A stretch of 64,000 nt of DNA from Ziziphus jujuba (lineage: Eukaryota; Streptophyta; Magnoliopsida; Rosales; Rhamnaceae). The stretch is from positions 14,592,501 through 14,656,500 of the forward strand of contig NC_083386.1 in NCBI RefSeq assembly GCF_031755915.1, written 5' to 3'. Made by a program: the position numbers and the translations under genes. The notes below the pieces were generated by a model. It had not been told where the DNA came from, searched no databases, and saw only the letters and a list, made by a program, of their open reading frames with translations. Shown one piece after another: positions 14,001 to 25,979 of this stretch. The number at the start of each line of letters is the position of its first letter. The first letter of the stretch is position 1.

Positions 14001-14640
14001 TTTTTCAAATACAAAATATATATATTTTTTTAATTTTGAAGAAACTCTCTACTGTCTACCTATATATGGCTTTCTGAATTAATGTAATTAATTTTAGTAA
14101 TAATGAAACATTTTTATTTTAATAAAATGAATCAAATAAGATTAAAGTTATTGTTTACTAAGATTCGTTTCTTGGGAAAAAAAAATATTAAGGAGAAGAA
14201 TTACTTGTGAATTCTAAGGAATTTTTCAATTTTTTGAAGATTTATGAATCAATATTTAAAACATTATTATTCACGTATTTATACATAAGCCATTTAATTC
14301 ATTATGACAAAATAAATATATGGGAATTAACAAAAACACACAGACACACGTACACAAACAAATTATAATAATTTTAAAGATAGGTTTGATATGAGAAGTT
14401 CATGTAACTTTCATAAACATGAATATATTTTTTGGTATTTTATATTATAATAAATTGGTATGACTTTCTATAAAATTTTAATAAGTAAATAAAAAGAAAG
14501 TTATTATTATTATTATTATTATAATTTTTTCAATACTTAAAATGCAAGGAACTGAGGAAGTGTATCAAATAATTTTCAATGCAAAAAACATAAAGAGGAC
14601 AACAATATAATTGATTTTAAAGCTTCCATTAATACGACAT
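11005..14640. other. gene-free AT-rich intergenic DNA
   Basis: Poly-A and poly-T runs, a (CA)n tract at about 12993-13014 and a TTA repeat near 14503-14521 are present. I see no coding sequence, RNA gene or defined element. Confidence 0.65.
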
Positions 14641-14996
14641 CGTTAGAAGCTGGGCTCCTTGAGCCCATCAATCTCAACCTTGACACGTGTGTTTCACTAT
14701 TGCCACGCAAGCCATTCTCGGAATTTCCCTCGAATCCCACAAAAAAAAAAAAAAAACCGACCGCCTAAACTCCAAATCACAAAGAACCACTCTCACCACG
14801 CTCAACCTGAGCGCGTGCATTCAGTCCCCAATTTGCATAACAACTGTTTCGTTAAACCCTGATAACAAAAATCGAAACGTGCGCTAAACCGAGATTGGGA
14901 CTTTTAATCACCGCCAAACCAGAAACAGGAGGGTAAATTCGCAATTCAAATTTCGTACCAAGGATATTTACGTAAATACGTTGAAAGCATCTCTCG

Positions 14997-15003
14997 TATA
15001 AAA
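14997..15003 (+). promoter_or_regulatory. TATA box of the EF-1alpha gene
   Basis: A perfect TATAAAA lies about 750 bp before the start codon and just upstream of a CT-rich leader exon. AAACCCTAT, close to the plant telo-box AAACCCTAA common in translation-factor promoters, lies just downstream at about 15011. Transcription is expected to start about 30 bp after the TATA box. Confidence 0.7.
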
Positions 15004-15113
15004 GCTCTCCAAACCCTATCACCCCCTCATTTCGCTGCCTCAACCTCTATCAGTCACTCATTGTCTTCTCTTGCCGCTGGGGTTTTAGAAGCATTGCTTT
15101 GTTTTCTCTTCAG

Positions 15114-15729
15114 GTTCGATCTTGATCCTTCTCTGTCTCTCTGTCGATCTTTTTCTCTGATGCTTTTCCATATGAGATTGTTTCAATTTCTATGTTTGTT
15201 TTTCCGTTTTGATTTTGTTTGAATTGGATTTTCATTCTTAAATATGTGATTCTTTCGCTTTTGATTGTTATTATGTGAAAATGTTTTCTGTATATATGTT
15301 TGCGAAGTCGTTCTCGAATCGTTTGTGTGGTATATATGGATCGGATTGATTTCATGGCAGTCTGAATAATTGTAATCTTGAGGTTGATGATCTTTTTCTT
15401 TGATTGTTTGGTGTTTTTGTTATCTGTAATTTGAAGATACGGATTAATATGCATTGATTAGGTGTATTTAGATTTGGCTTTGGGAATCTGATGATTTGTT
15501 TGTTTTATCTTCTGTATCAAATATTCAAGTAGCTTTTGTGTTTTTATTTTTCTTTTTTCTGAAAAATCTGATTTCATATTATATATATTTTCAATTTTTG
15601 CCTTAGCAAACTCTTGTAAATTATCTGTACTTTTGTATATGAATCATGTTACTGTTATCCTAGTGTATGAATTTGATGGATATATGAATATTTTTGCTTT
15701 ATTAAGTTGAAGTTTCTCATTCTCAACAG
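15114..15729 (+). other. 5'-UTR leader intron of EF-1alpha
   Basis: The leader exon ends CTTCAG before GT at 15114. The intron is T-rich and ends TCTCAACAG at 15729. A 21-base untranslated segment then precedes the ATG. A long T-rich intron just before the start codon is typical of plant EF-1alpha genes and commonly raises expression. The boundaries are read from splice consensus only. Confidence 0.8.
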
Positions 15730-15750
15730 GTTCAGGACTAATCCATCGTA

Positions 15751-17215
15751 ATGGGTAAGGAGAAGGTTCACATTAACATTGTGGTCATTGGTCATGTCGA
15801 CTCTGGTAAGTCGACCACTACTGGCCATTTGATCTACAAGCTAGGAGGTATTGATAAGCGTGTTATTGAGAGGTTTGAAAAGGAGGCTGCTGAGATGAAC
15901 AAGAGATCTTTCAAGTATGCCTGGGTGCTTGACAAGCTCAAGGCTGAACGTGAGCGTGGTATTACCATTGACATTGCCCTGTGGAAATTTGAGACCACCA
16001 AATACTACTGCACTGTCATTGATGCACCTGGACATCGTGATTTCATCAAGAACATGATTACTGGAACTTCCCAGGCTGACTGTGCTGTCCTTATCATTGA
16101 CTCCACCACTGGTGGTTTTGAAGCTGGTATTTCCAAGGATGGACAAACCCGTGAGCATGCCCTCCTCGCTTTCACTCTTGGTGTCAGACAAATGATTTGT
16201 TGCTGTAACAAGGTACAATTAGAACACTATATTTATTATTGCCTTTACTGTTGTGGTGTTACTTTAGCCTACTTACTTTGTCAAATGGAAGTGATTTATT
16301 TGTTTATTTTTTTTTTTTCTGTTTGTTCAATAGATGGATGCCACTACTCCCAAGTACTCAAAGGCAAGGTACGATGAAATTGTGAAGGAAGTTTCTTCCT
16401 ACCTGAAGAAGGTTGGTTACAACCCTGAGAAGATTCCATTTGTCCCCATCTCTGGATTTGAGGGTGACAACATGATTGAGCGATCCACCAATCTTGACTG
16501 GTATAAGGGTCCGACCTTGCTTGAGGCTCTTGACCAGTTAAATGAGCCCAAGAGGCCCTCAGACAAGCCTCTCCGTCTCCCACTTCAGGATGTCTACAAG
16601 ATTGGAGGCATTGGAACTGTACCAGTGGGACGAGTGGAGACAGGTATCCTCAAGCCTGGTATGGTTGTAACTTTTGGCCCGACTGGATTGACCACTGAAG
16701 TTAAGTCAGTGGAGATGCACCATGAGGCACTCCAGGAGGCTCTTCCAGGTGACAATGTTGGCTTCAATGTGAAGAATGTTGCTGTCAAGGATTTGAAGCG
16801 TGGTTATGTTGCCTCAAATTCCAAGGATGATCCTGCCAAGGAGGCAGCCAACTTTACCGCCCAGGTTATTATCATGAACCACCCTGGCCAGATCGGAAAT
16901 GGTTATGCCCCTGTCCTTGATTGCCACACCTCCCACATTGCTGTCAAGTTTTCTGAGATTTTGACCAAGATCGATAGGCGATCTGGCAAGGAGCTTGAGA
17001 AGGAGCCCAAGTTTTTGAAGAACGGTGATGCTGGATTTGTTAAGATGATTCCTACCAAGCCCATGGTGGTGGAAACTTTCTCTGAGTATCCCCCACTTGG
17101 TCGTTTTGCTGTCAGGGACATGCGTCAGACGGTGGCTGTTGGAGTCATCAAGAGTGTTGAGAAGAAGGATCCCTCCGGTGCCAAGGTGACCAAATCAGCA
17201 GCCAAGAAGAAGTGA
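15751..17215 (+). CDS. EF1A: translation elongation factor 1-alpha (eEF1A)
   Basis: This encodes the GTPase that delivers aminoacyl-tRNA to the ribosome A site in the cytosol. Coding exons are 15751-16212 and 16334-17215. They are separated by a GT-AG intron of 121 bp and together encode 447 residues, the normal plant length. The GTP-binding motifs are intact: GHVDSGKS at residues 14-21, DAPGH at 91-95, and NKMD at 153-156. The intron falls exactly between Lys154 and Met155 of NKMD. The second exon carries the two beta-barrel domains and ends in a Lys-rich tail. Reading from exon 1 into the intron would give an artefactual 208-residue ORF. Codon use is richer in G and C at third positions than the surrounding DNA, as expected for a highly expressed gene. 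No damage is visible. Confidence 0.97.
16213..16333 (+). other. coding intron of EF-1alpha
   Basis: The donor is AAG before GTACAA, and the acceptor is a long T-run then TTCAATAG. Removing it joins the NKMD motif in phase 0. Confidence 0.95.
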
Positions 17216-17560
17216 ATTGTGCGGATTGGTGGATATGCAACTCAAGCCTACTATGGTCGTTACAATAAAAACTGGGATCTTGTTTCTAGTGTCTGTGTTT
17301 CCAGTGGAAGTCTAGTTTGTTTTGTTGGGTATAGGTACAAGCTTCCTCCGTCATCTCCTGGCTGTTCTCAGAACTGGGTGCTTGATCGACGGTGGCGTGG
17401 CTATTATCTGGACTGTTTGTGTCGTTAAATGTGTTTGGTGTGTGGTCTCTTGTTTGTGTCGTTTATGTTATGTTAAAGCAGCATGGGAGTTTTAGGCTTG
17501 TTCCTATGCTCTGCTACTGAATGTTTACAGTTCATAAAATCTCTATACTTTTGCCTCTTT
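17216..17560 (+). other. 3' untranslated region of EF-1alpha
   Basis: The sequence after the TGA is GT-rich with TTGTTTGTGTCG-like stretches and lacks coding signals. It ends near a TTCATAAAAT element and T-rich DNA typical of plant polyadenylation regions. The exact end is inferred. DNA from 17560 to 18250 shows no gene, only a near-duplicate of about 40 bp at 17926-17995. Confidence 0.5.
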
Positions 17561-18542
17561 ACCTTTTTTCTGGTTTTCATTACATATTCGTTTATAATTA
17601 TTTAGGATCATGAAGGCGGTTTAGAGTTTTTATATGGTTATATTTTTGGTCAAATCCTTTTTAATATTTAGTTTCTGAATTGGCCTTGCATTTCGGGATG
17701 TGTAATTATATTCCAAGGTTTTTATTATATGTTAGAATCTTAATATTGCGATAATAACGATATCGAAATTTCTTATCAATAAATTCAGGTATCAAAATAT
17801 GCACAAAAAACGATCTTAGGAAACACCGGCAACATTTTTATGATAAATACAGGATATTTGTCGACATGTTCATGCATAATATAAACATAGTTATATGGTT
17901 TAGATGTTCATATATCCTAATTTGTAAATAGATTAGTGAATAAAAAATTAAAGGTTGGCTTGTTTTTAAATAGATTAGTGAATAAAAAAATAAAGGGTGG
18001 TTTAGGTAGGTGGTTATCAAAGGACAGAACTGCCGAGCCAACAAATTGCTGCAAGGTTCCTTCCAAATCCATTTTTAGCAATCCTTCTGATTCAAGGGTT
18101 ACAAAACCAAATAAAAAGTCATTTTGTGCACCCAAACTTGTTAAGTGAGACAAAGCCAAATTAGGAATTATTAACATCATCGATGAGGAAATACCACCGT
18201 TTTGGTTATATAAAAAATAAAAAAATAAATTGAAAATAAATTTCATACAACGTTCACTACATAAACAGTCATGTTATGACCTACGATAACAATTCTAAAG
18301 ATGCATTCCATGCGATAAAAAGTTTCAACAAAAGATACACCCAATAGTCAAAACCTCATTGATCATATTATCCCTGGCAGGTAATTGAGGATTATTATTT
18401 CTTGTCACCCAGAAAACTAAAATCTGGTGTCTTACAAATAAGAGGCAAAAAAGCCAGCAAAGGCTCAGAATATATCAGTGCTCATTGCAATACACAAGTA
18501 AAACGAGAACAGACCACTATCATGTATACTTCTGTCAAAAGA

Positions 18543-21213
18543 TCACAAATTTTTAAAAGCCGACTCGCGAGTTGCTTTCTTAGGGGTCAGTCTAGCTAGC
18601 AATGCCTTGTTGTGACAGTGCTCTGCATCTACAAAGTAGAAATTGTCATTGGCCTTAAATGTCACAAAAGGTCTATTGGTCTCTGGTAGCCGGATATCAG
18701 CAAACTTCAGAGTCCTTGGTATTGGTGTGGCTAACCATGACAACATCTCCACTTCAAAACTGTCTGAACCAGGTTTCCATCTCAACTTGTGAATGTAGGG
18801 GCTTACAAACCAGTGAAGGGCTGCGGTGGTAGAAGCACTGATGAATATTACTGAAGATGCCACTGCACCCTTAAATATCACATTCATATCAGGTGATGTC
18901 ATGAATGTAATGACAGGGCCTAGTGATACAGAGAGGCAGCAGGTTGAAAGTGAGAGAAGCTTAACTTTCTTTATGGTGGATGAAATTGGGCCATGGTAAG
19001 CGATCCCAGAGTCTTTCTCATCCTCCCCAGCATCTCCTCCTTTACGTGGTCCGATGCTGATCCTGCCGTCATCTTCCTTTGCCGTGGCATGTGAAGCCCA
19101 TCTTTTCTGGAAGGCATTGCTCTGGATGTAAGAACCGGAACTAATTCGGGTATTCAGGCTCTGTGCCCATTTTCCACTCCCACAAGAATGGTAGCCTGAT
19201 GCAGAAGTCATATACAGAATATTCATTTCGAGTAGGCAATAATTGAAAAGAAAAAGGACCATAAAATTAGATTTCTAAAGGTTTCTTAAAATGATTAGGT
19301 ACAAACTAATAGGATTTGGAGGATTTTGAAGCTCAAGTTAAATGAAAGTTAAATTACTGGGGAAAACAAAAAAAAAAAAAGGCTACTGGCTTATAAAGAT
19401 AGATATAATAGCATAAACAAAGCAAAGAATCACTAAAAGAGTCCAACAAGTGCCATAAACAGATAAAAGTGTCCACTTAACCCAATATTTTAAGTGGAAT
19501 GTGCGCTGAGGTTGGAAAGTATGGAGTGAAAGGAAAAGGTTTCAGGGGGCGAGTGACATGTTCCTACTGCCTTTTTTAGTAGCAGTACCAGACTTTCATG
19601 TCTTTACCATTGGCACGGCAGTCAACCAAAATTACCTTTATCAAAATGACATATAATATTATATCTTTCTCTTTTGTTTTGTTTTCCATTTTCTCAGGAA
19701 AAAAGCTACAATTTTCAAGAAACCATAAAGCAATGCAAAATGAGAAAGTAGAAGCAATCATGGCAAGTGCAGCTCTCATTGTTCAACAGATACATGATAG
19801 GAAGGGTACTAAAACTTTCTTCACGATCAAAGATGGAAAAGGCAATCTAAGTTTTCCATTTTAGATTCCCATTATTGGAGATCTACAGGTACCATTTTCA
19901 ATTGAAACAAAATGGAGGTGGCAATAAAAAGTACACTAACACCACTGGTTTGATATTTTTTGAGAAATGCCGTTACAAATAAGTTCCAAACGAAGTACTG
20001 ACTGTAATTGAATTATAAACTAAACTGCAAGCCCTGCTAGGGTTGTAGATGAATGGGAAAAAGCAATTTTAAATTGTTCAGAGCATATTAAATGATTAAG
20101 GAAAGTAGATTTGCCACAAAAATTACATAAAAATTTATTTCACTAATACTTTAAGGATTGTGAGGGATGCCACACTCTTGGTAACATGAAACTCCCTTGT
20201 CTAAACCACACTTGTCATATAAAAAACATAACTTCTAGAAAGATTTTAATTTTTTGGCTTCATGAAGTAGAGCTCTTCAACGTATGAAACTAGAAAGCAA
20301 TGTTTCTGACTTGATAACTAAAATTAGATACAGCAAACTAATTAATATAAATAAATAATCATGGGTCCAAATTGTGTATTTGGGAATTCACATTTACTAG
20401 ATAAACAGTAAAGAATGGTAAGAAGAATTGATCACATCGTAAACCCAATTTGCAAAAGCATTTCAGCAACAAAATACATGTTCAATGAGGACAGGAACGA
20501 ATGCAATTTTGGAAAAGATATATTATGAACCCAACAGAATGACTTCAATATGAAATAAATAAACAGTGCCATAATGGGTGGTGTCTTTCACTCCCTGTAT
20601 CAAGCCTGAGTTGTTTTTGGTTAAACAAGAACTCTGGTTAGTTATCAATCAACAAGAATATATTTTAAACATACAACATTCTGACACCAAAATGAGAGAA
20701 AATTTTCAACAAACCCATTAATTAGTAGTTTAATATCCCTTAATTATTCACAAATCCAGCTTCGTTTAAAATGCTTAGACTACATAAATGATTCCCAGAA
20801 CTTTAGCACAAATGAACGCAAATAAAGGCGTACAAGTTCAAAACAATCATAAAAAACAGAAACCAACGTAAAAATGCAAACTTTTACATTCCAACAGATC
20901 TCTTCAAGTAAGAAATTAAGTAAAAAGATATATATACATGTATATATTTTTGGGCTTTAAGTTGGAATCTAAACTAATAAAAAAAGGGTCTTTTTTTTTA
21001 AAATTTTTTTCATTGAAAAAGAAAGGAAAGGAAATGAGAAAGATGTAGGAAAGGTCTAAGGAGATGAACAGAGAGGTTATAAGGCATTTGTAATGAGAGA
21101 ACAAAAAAACAAGAAAAGGAAGAGAGAAGAAATCAGCAACCTGGAAGAAGGTATGTGGATGGAAGGTGCTTGGAGTGTGATCGCACCAACTGGAGGAGAG
21201 CCGCTCTTGCCAT
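18543..21213 (-). CDS. TMEM70-like mitochondrial inner-membrane protein
   Basis: Two coding exons on the minus strand are inferred: exon 1 at 21213-21141 and exon 2 at 19195-18543, together 241 residues. Exon 1 encodes an Arg/Ser/Leu-rich start (MARAALLQLVRSHSKH), a good mitochondrial targeting signal. It ends CCAG before GT in phase 1. Exon 2 begins after TGCATCAG and continues the frame exactly. The mature part has two hydrophobic helices at about residues 105-126 and 135-157, in a short hairpin, followed by a conserved soluble C-terminal part with ATPIPRTLKF. This layout matches the TMEM70/TMEM186/TMEM223 family; animal TMEM70 helps assemble ATP synthase. A longer reading of exon 2 would start at 19262 inside the intron; it lacks a targeting signal, so I prefer the spliced start. 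The same function in plants is inference. Confidence 0.8.
19196..21140 (-). other. intron of the TMEM70-like gene
   Basis: The intron is about 1.95 kb, minus strand, GT to AG, phase 1. It contains only AT-rich non-coding DNA and short ORFs without recognisable domains. Confidence 0.75.
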
Positions 21214-21366
21214 TTTTCTCCTTTTAATTTCTCCACTTTCCTTTCAGTCTCTTACTCCTAATTCTCTGAACGAGAAGACGAAGGGTTTAGAGGGTTTGTT
21301 AGCAGACAAAAAATCTTTCCCTTACAAGAGATTAATAGTTATCAAGTGGCACACTCCAACAAAAAT

Positions 21367-21438
21367 GGGCATTTGGTCTAGTGGTATGATTCTCGCTTAG
21401 GGTGCGAGAGGTCCCGAGTTCAATTCTCGGAATGCCCC
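21367..21438 (+). tRNA. tRNA-Pro (anticodon AGG)
   Basis: The 72-nt sequence folds as a cloverleaf. The acceptor arm GGGCATT pairs with AATGCCC, the anticodon stem is CTCGC/GCGAG with loop TTAGGGT, and the T arm is CCGAG-TTCAATT-CTCGG. The anticodon AGG reads proline codons. The A box (around 21375) and B box (GGTTC-like, AGTTCAATTCT) are in place. The CCA end is not encoded, as expected for a nuclear gene. A CAACAAAAA motif just upstream is the usual plant tRNA initiation context. The gene lies 153 bp from the start codon of the TMEM70-like gene, divergently oriented. Confidence 0.95.
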
Positions 21439-21445
21439 AGTTACA

Positions 21446-21456
21446 TTTTTGTTTTT
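21446..21456 (+). terminator. RNA polymerase III terminator of tRNA-Pro
   Basis: Two T5 runs separated by a G begin 8 bases after the tRNA end, which is a normal polymerase III stop. Confidence 0.8.
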
Positions 21457-21734
21457 ATTCTTTTAAATTATTATTTTCTAGAAAGGCTGTAATTTGTCGA
21501 ATATGCCAAAGATTATTAGTTGTCGTTCCAGAAAAACCAAAACCAGTAAAAGTTTAGAAGTTTAGGAAGCTTCGGTCGCATGGCAGGGACGCATCCAATT
21601 TTATTTGTCTGCGCTTCTAGCAACTCCATATCACCAGCTTTCTTGTCCCCATTTTTCTTCATTTTTTTTTATTTCCTTGAATTTTTTTCAAACCATCACT
21701 TTCTTCCAGAAGTAGAATCCTCCTCCCCAATTCA

Positions 21735-21744
21735 TATTATATAG
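21735..21744 (+). promoter_or_regulatory. candidate TATA box of gene A
   Basis: TATTATATAG lies about 110 bp before the gene A start codon, ahead of a T/C-rich leader. It is assigned by position only. Confidence 0.45.
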
Positions 21745-21854
21745 AGGCCATTATGGATCTTTTCTCAATTCCTATTCACCAACCACATCCACTGCATTTC
21801 TTCTTCTTCTACAAATAACAAACACATCATATCTTTCTCGCCCACAAAAAAGTT

Positions 21855-22598
21855 ATGGAAATTGATTACAACTCCGCCATTTTTAATAATCTCCAACAAA
21901 CCCCGCAAGTCTGCTTTGAAGAGGAAGAAGAAGACGTACTCTCTCTCTGCAATTTCACTCTCCACGACGCCGATCAAGACGACCCCATTTCATCTCTTCC
22001 TGATCACCCAGACTTTCCCTCTTCTTCTTCTTCTTCTTCTTCTCCGGATGATGATTTTGCATTCTCCGTTGATATAGAAAGCGAACAAACCCAGAGCCCT
22101 GCTCTTGATCGAAATAACCACGTCGTTTTAGTCTTTGGGAAATCCATACCTTGTAGAAAACCAGTTGTTAATGTTCCAACGACGTCGTTCCAGGAGCGCC
22201 GTTTTGATGACCCGTTTTGTTTGAAATCCGAGTCTTTCGACATTTTGAGAGGCCCGCGCTCCCAATTCTCGACTCGTTCAAACTCCGTCCGGTTACCGGA
22301 GACCGGGAATTGCCGGTACGGCCAGTCGAGTGGCTCTGCTAGGAAGCATAAGGTTTTGATTGGACTGGTCAAGTTTCCGTCGCGGATGGAACTCGGCGAT
22401 ATCAAGAAAAGGCAGGATCGCCGTCCTCCTGTGCCGATGTTCCCGGTGGTTGAGAACTGTCAACCGGCTCTAGCCAGTGGTAGTGGCAGTGGAGGAGGAA
22501 AAGGGCACTGGGGGGGTCTGTTCCGGCCGTTGAGATTCAGATCCCATCTCGTCGGCGCGTTGGCGAAAACCTCCTTTGGTTGCCTGCCGCGCGTGTGA
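21855..22598 (+). CDS. gene A: plant-specific protein of unknown function, array member 1
   Basis: A single exon encodes 247 residues. The N-terminus is acidic, with an EEEEED run and an LCNFTL segment at about 30-35. A serine tract follows at 56-63. VFGKSIP is at 93-99 and an SESFDILR block at 125-132. The conserved core is at 166-197: KVLIGLVKFP, MEL, DIKKRQ, then a proline/Met/Phe segment. The C-terminus ends FGCLPRV. The same order appears in B, C and D. From memory, this matches an uncharacterised family of small plant proteins that carry VKFPxxMEL, IKxRQ and a terminal CxPxV, some of which are labelled membrane-associated-kinase-regulator-like. No enzyme motif, signal peptide or membrane segment is seen. 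The reading frame is undamaged and the start sits after a leader preceded by a TATA-like box. Confidence 0.8.
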   Translation: MEIDYNSAIFNNLQQTPQVCFEEEEEDVLSLCNFTLHDADQDDPISSLPDHPDFPSSSSSSSSPDDDFAFSVDIESEQTQSPALDRNNHVVLVFGKSIPCRKPVVNVPTTSFQERRFDDPFCLKSESFDILRGPRSQFSTRSNSVRLPETGNCRYGQSSGSARKHKVLIGLVKFPSRMELGDIKKRQDRRPPVPMFPVVENCQPALASGSGSGGGKGHWGGLFRPLRFRSHLVGALAKTSFGCLPRV

Positions 22599-22604
22599 TA
22601 CCCT

Positions 22605-23546
22605 TCACGCACTGTTTATTTTTATTTTTATTTATTTATTGTATACAACATGTTAACCAGCTAGGTGACACTTTTTCATGCTTGCTTAATTAATTAATTA
22701 ATCATTCTTTATTTATTTTTTGGTAATCAATTTTCTTGATTATTTTATTTAACCAAATTTCAGATTTTATTTTAGTACGATTGAAATGGTACAAACATAT
22801 ATGGAAACGTATATGGATGAATATAGAATAGTTTCGTGTTTGAATTTCACCTACATTGACATTTTATTTTCAACAGTTTCATCATTTGATCAAACTTGCG
22901 TATATTACATGCCATTTAATTTAGTCTTTTTCAAAAGAAAAAACTTAGAAGAATGCCAAAATGAAATATTTGACCATCTCTTTGCCAATTGCTGCTAACA
23001 AAATTTCAACTGTTCTAACTTTGAAATAAAACTGTAAATTAAAGTCAACAATTGAAATATTTTAAAGTAACTTTTAAAGAAATGCAACTGTGTAACTCTA
23101 GAAAAAAAAAAAAAAATCTAAGTTGCCATATACTTTTGAGACATAGCCTTTTAAAAAGAAAAACTTGCATATAATGGTGGTACCATATCAATTAATCACA
23201 TGTTACATAAATTTAATTATTTATAATTATACAAGATGTGATGATAAAATAAACTATGTGAATTTTATAAAATATTTATTAATTACTCGTTAAATTGTTG
23301 TATACAAGTTTTTGCCTAACCATAGATTATACGTTACAATAGCAAAGGAAACATTGTACTAACAAACTCATATTTGGTCTAAGGAGACTAAATTTGATTT
23401 TACTAAACTATTTTACGGTAATGATATAAGTACCAAAATAATTATCAAATTTATTTACAAAATAATACATATTAAAATATTATTAATTGATTATTCATTA
23501 TCAATGGTGACAAATAACAATTTTTATTATTTAATTAATTGATTTA

Positions 23547-23580
<34 letters not shown>

Positions 23581-25690
23581 TATTTATTTTTGGTGGGTTG
23601 TGGTTTAGATAGAAAGAAAGGAAATGGCTAGTTGGTATTAGTAACTAGGGAAGCGAAAAATTTACCAAGTTAAAATGAACCCCTATTTGTTTGTTTTTGT
23701 TTATTCATTTTTTTTCTATCCTGAACATTGAAAATGCCATGATAATTAATACAAGGTTATAAAGTAATAGAATCCAGGAATATTTAAAGTAATTATTTTT
23801 TTCTCTCATCTATTATATTCTTTCTGAAATTCGTTTAAAACAATAAGGGGCAAATCCAGAAATTTTTTTTTTTAATAGAAGGGCATCATTAGATAATTAT
23901 TTGAAAAAAAGAAAAAAGAAATTATTGATATAAATAATAGAACACAAAATAATAATTCACAAGATTTAAATAACTTAAAGAATAATATTTATTATTTTCA
24001 GTTGATTTTCATTTTTGAAATATTTTCAATAAAATTATAATGATTTTAAATGATATATAATAAAAAATTTAAATTAAATTAATTATAATATAAAATCTAT
24101 TAAGAAAAAGATATTTAAAATTCAAATTAAATTTACATAAAAAAATAATTTTGTTAGCAATTAATTTACTCAAAAAAACTTATATAATGAATTAGTTGTT
24201 AAATATGTTTACTACAATTACAAACAATCCTATCGAGCTAAAAAAATTACATGCAGTTTAAATTAGAGAAATTTAAAAAACTTTAATTAAGTAATATTTT
24301 TACTTATAATTTTTAAATTAAACTAAAACTGAAAGAATTAGCTACGATAATCAATTTTTTATTAAACAAATCTATGTAAAACAGATATTTATTAAAATAC
24401 AGTATAAGATATATTGGAAGGAAATAGAAAAAAGTATAGGAAAATATACTTTTATGTCAAAAAATTATTAAAAAAATAGAAAATTAAAAAAATGAAAATT
24501 GAGAGGGGTGGGGGCATTCGGCCCAACCTGGATCCCCCTTGACAACAATGCATCATGTGAGAATAATTTTTAAAGTCATTTGACTATTATGTCATATTGC
24601 TAAACTATTTTAATTGTGTAGGTGGTCTCTTATGCATGCATTGTGCCCAAAACTCAAAATTATAAATTCCCTTTTAAAATTCTCACATTGGTTTTGTTTA
24701 GTAACGCAGTTGGTATTATTGTTTTTTATTATTATTATTTGTATATAATTGTGTGTAGTTGATATATTTCAAATATTAAAAATAAAATTATAAAACAATT
24801 TGAAATTATGTTCAATTTAATGTTTTTTTTATTATTTTTAGTTTTTAGATGATTAACCAATTTTAACTATTGCTAACTAATAATTAGGTAAGAAAAATGT
24901 ACACGTTTAGGTATAAAAAATAAAAAATAAAATTAAAAGCCAACAAGATTATCAAATGACAAATAAATTTATCTTTGTCAATCTCTTTTTTTTTTTTTTC
25001 TTTTGAAAACATTTTTTCTTTTGGTCATTTATTTATTTTTTGAAAACATATTTCTACTTATTGTTCTTTATATATATATATATATATATATCTAGGGAGA
25101 TTCTATGTTCAAAATCGTCATAATAGAGTTGCATGCAGACCAAGAACAAAGTTGATGTTTTTTTCTCATGTAGCGTCGATTTTTTCTATCAGTGAAAAGC
25201 CGACATTTTTTACTTGTATAGCATCCATTTTTTTTTTGTGCTCACGTGACTTCATCCGGACAGTTCTGACTATAGAATGACTCTAAATATCTATACATAT
25301 TTTCTCTATTATATCATTCAACGATCTTATTTTGGGAGCTTATGTTATGCCAACAAATTCTGAAATGGATTATACTTATGATTCAAAAACACCTAACAAG
25401 TAGATAGCTTGAAGTAGAGCATTTAAAAAAAAAAAATAATAATAAATAAATCAATAAAAAAATGCTTGGAGGAGAACTTAAGTTTTGGTTCCTAGTTGAA
25501 GAAAACAGAGGACTGCAAAAGGGATTTTGGCCTCTAACTCATTTTTGTAAATTATCTTCTATATACACTTGGAACTTATCAAGCTTCTAGTGAGTCAAAT
25601 CCACCCTTCTGCCTCTACTCTTTTTTCCTTTGAAGTTTTCAGTTTATTGAATTTTTAATATCAATTACTTTTTTTTTTTTTCTCTTCATT
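22605..25690. other. AT-rich spacer between genes A and B
   Basis: It holds A/T runs, a TTA microsatellite at about 23545-23582 and a MITE-like hairpin at 25092-25290. No gene is seen. A short ORF at 22786-22998 has no recognisable domain. Confidence 0.6.
25092..25290. mobile_element. MITE-like hairpin, diverged
   Basis: The ends form an imperfect inverted repeat: GGGAGATTCTATGTTCA on the left against the complement of CTGACTATAGAATGACTC on the right. The interior has opposed GTCGATTTTT and AAGCCGAC motifs. It abuts a TA tract like the 6.1-kb and 41-kb MITEs but is much less similar. It encodes nothing. Confidence 0.5.
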
Positions 25691-25835
25691 ATGCTTCCAG
25701 TGAGTCAAATCCACCAACCCCCTCTTTTTTCCTTTGAATTTTTAAACCACCCCTTCTTCCAGAAGCCTTACTCCCCAAACAGCTCCTTCTTATCCGCTAT
25801 TTCCTCGATACATACGCACATACATTATATATACA

Positions 25836-25836
<1 letters not shown>

Positions 25837-25881
<45 letters not shown>

Positions 25882-25896
25882 TATATATATATATAT
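25837..25896. repeat. (CT)n(TA)n microsatellite upstream of gene B
   Basis: A compound CT tract passes into TA repeats about 85 bp before the gene B start codon. The TA part matches the TA tract at about 31288-31306 where the tandem duplication joins. Confidence 0.85.
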
Positions 25897-25979
25897 GGAA
25901 TATTGATTTCTGAATTTCATACATATTCAGAATCTTAATCTCTTTTTCTTATCAGATAAATTAAAAAAAAGCTATACAA

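Noticed and set aside
15841..16218. 125-residue minus ORF over EF-1alpha exon 1
   Set aside because: It is the complement of a strongly biased, conserved coding exon.
20916..21236. 106-residue minus ORF starting upstream of the TMEM70-like start codon
   Set aside because: It reads the first exon in another frame and then runs into the intron. The exon 1 frame that starts at 21213 gives a targeting peptide and an exact phase match.
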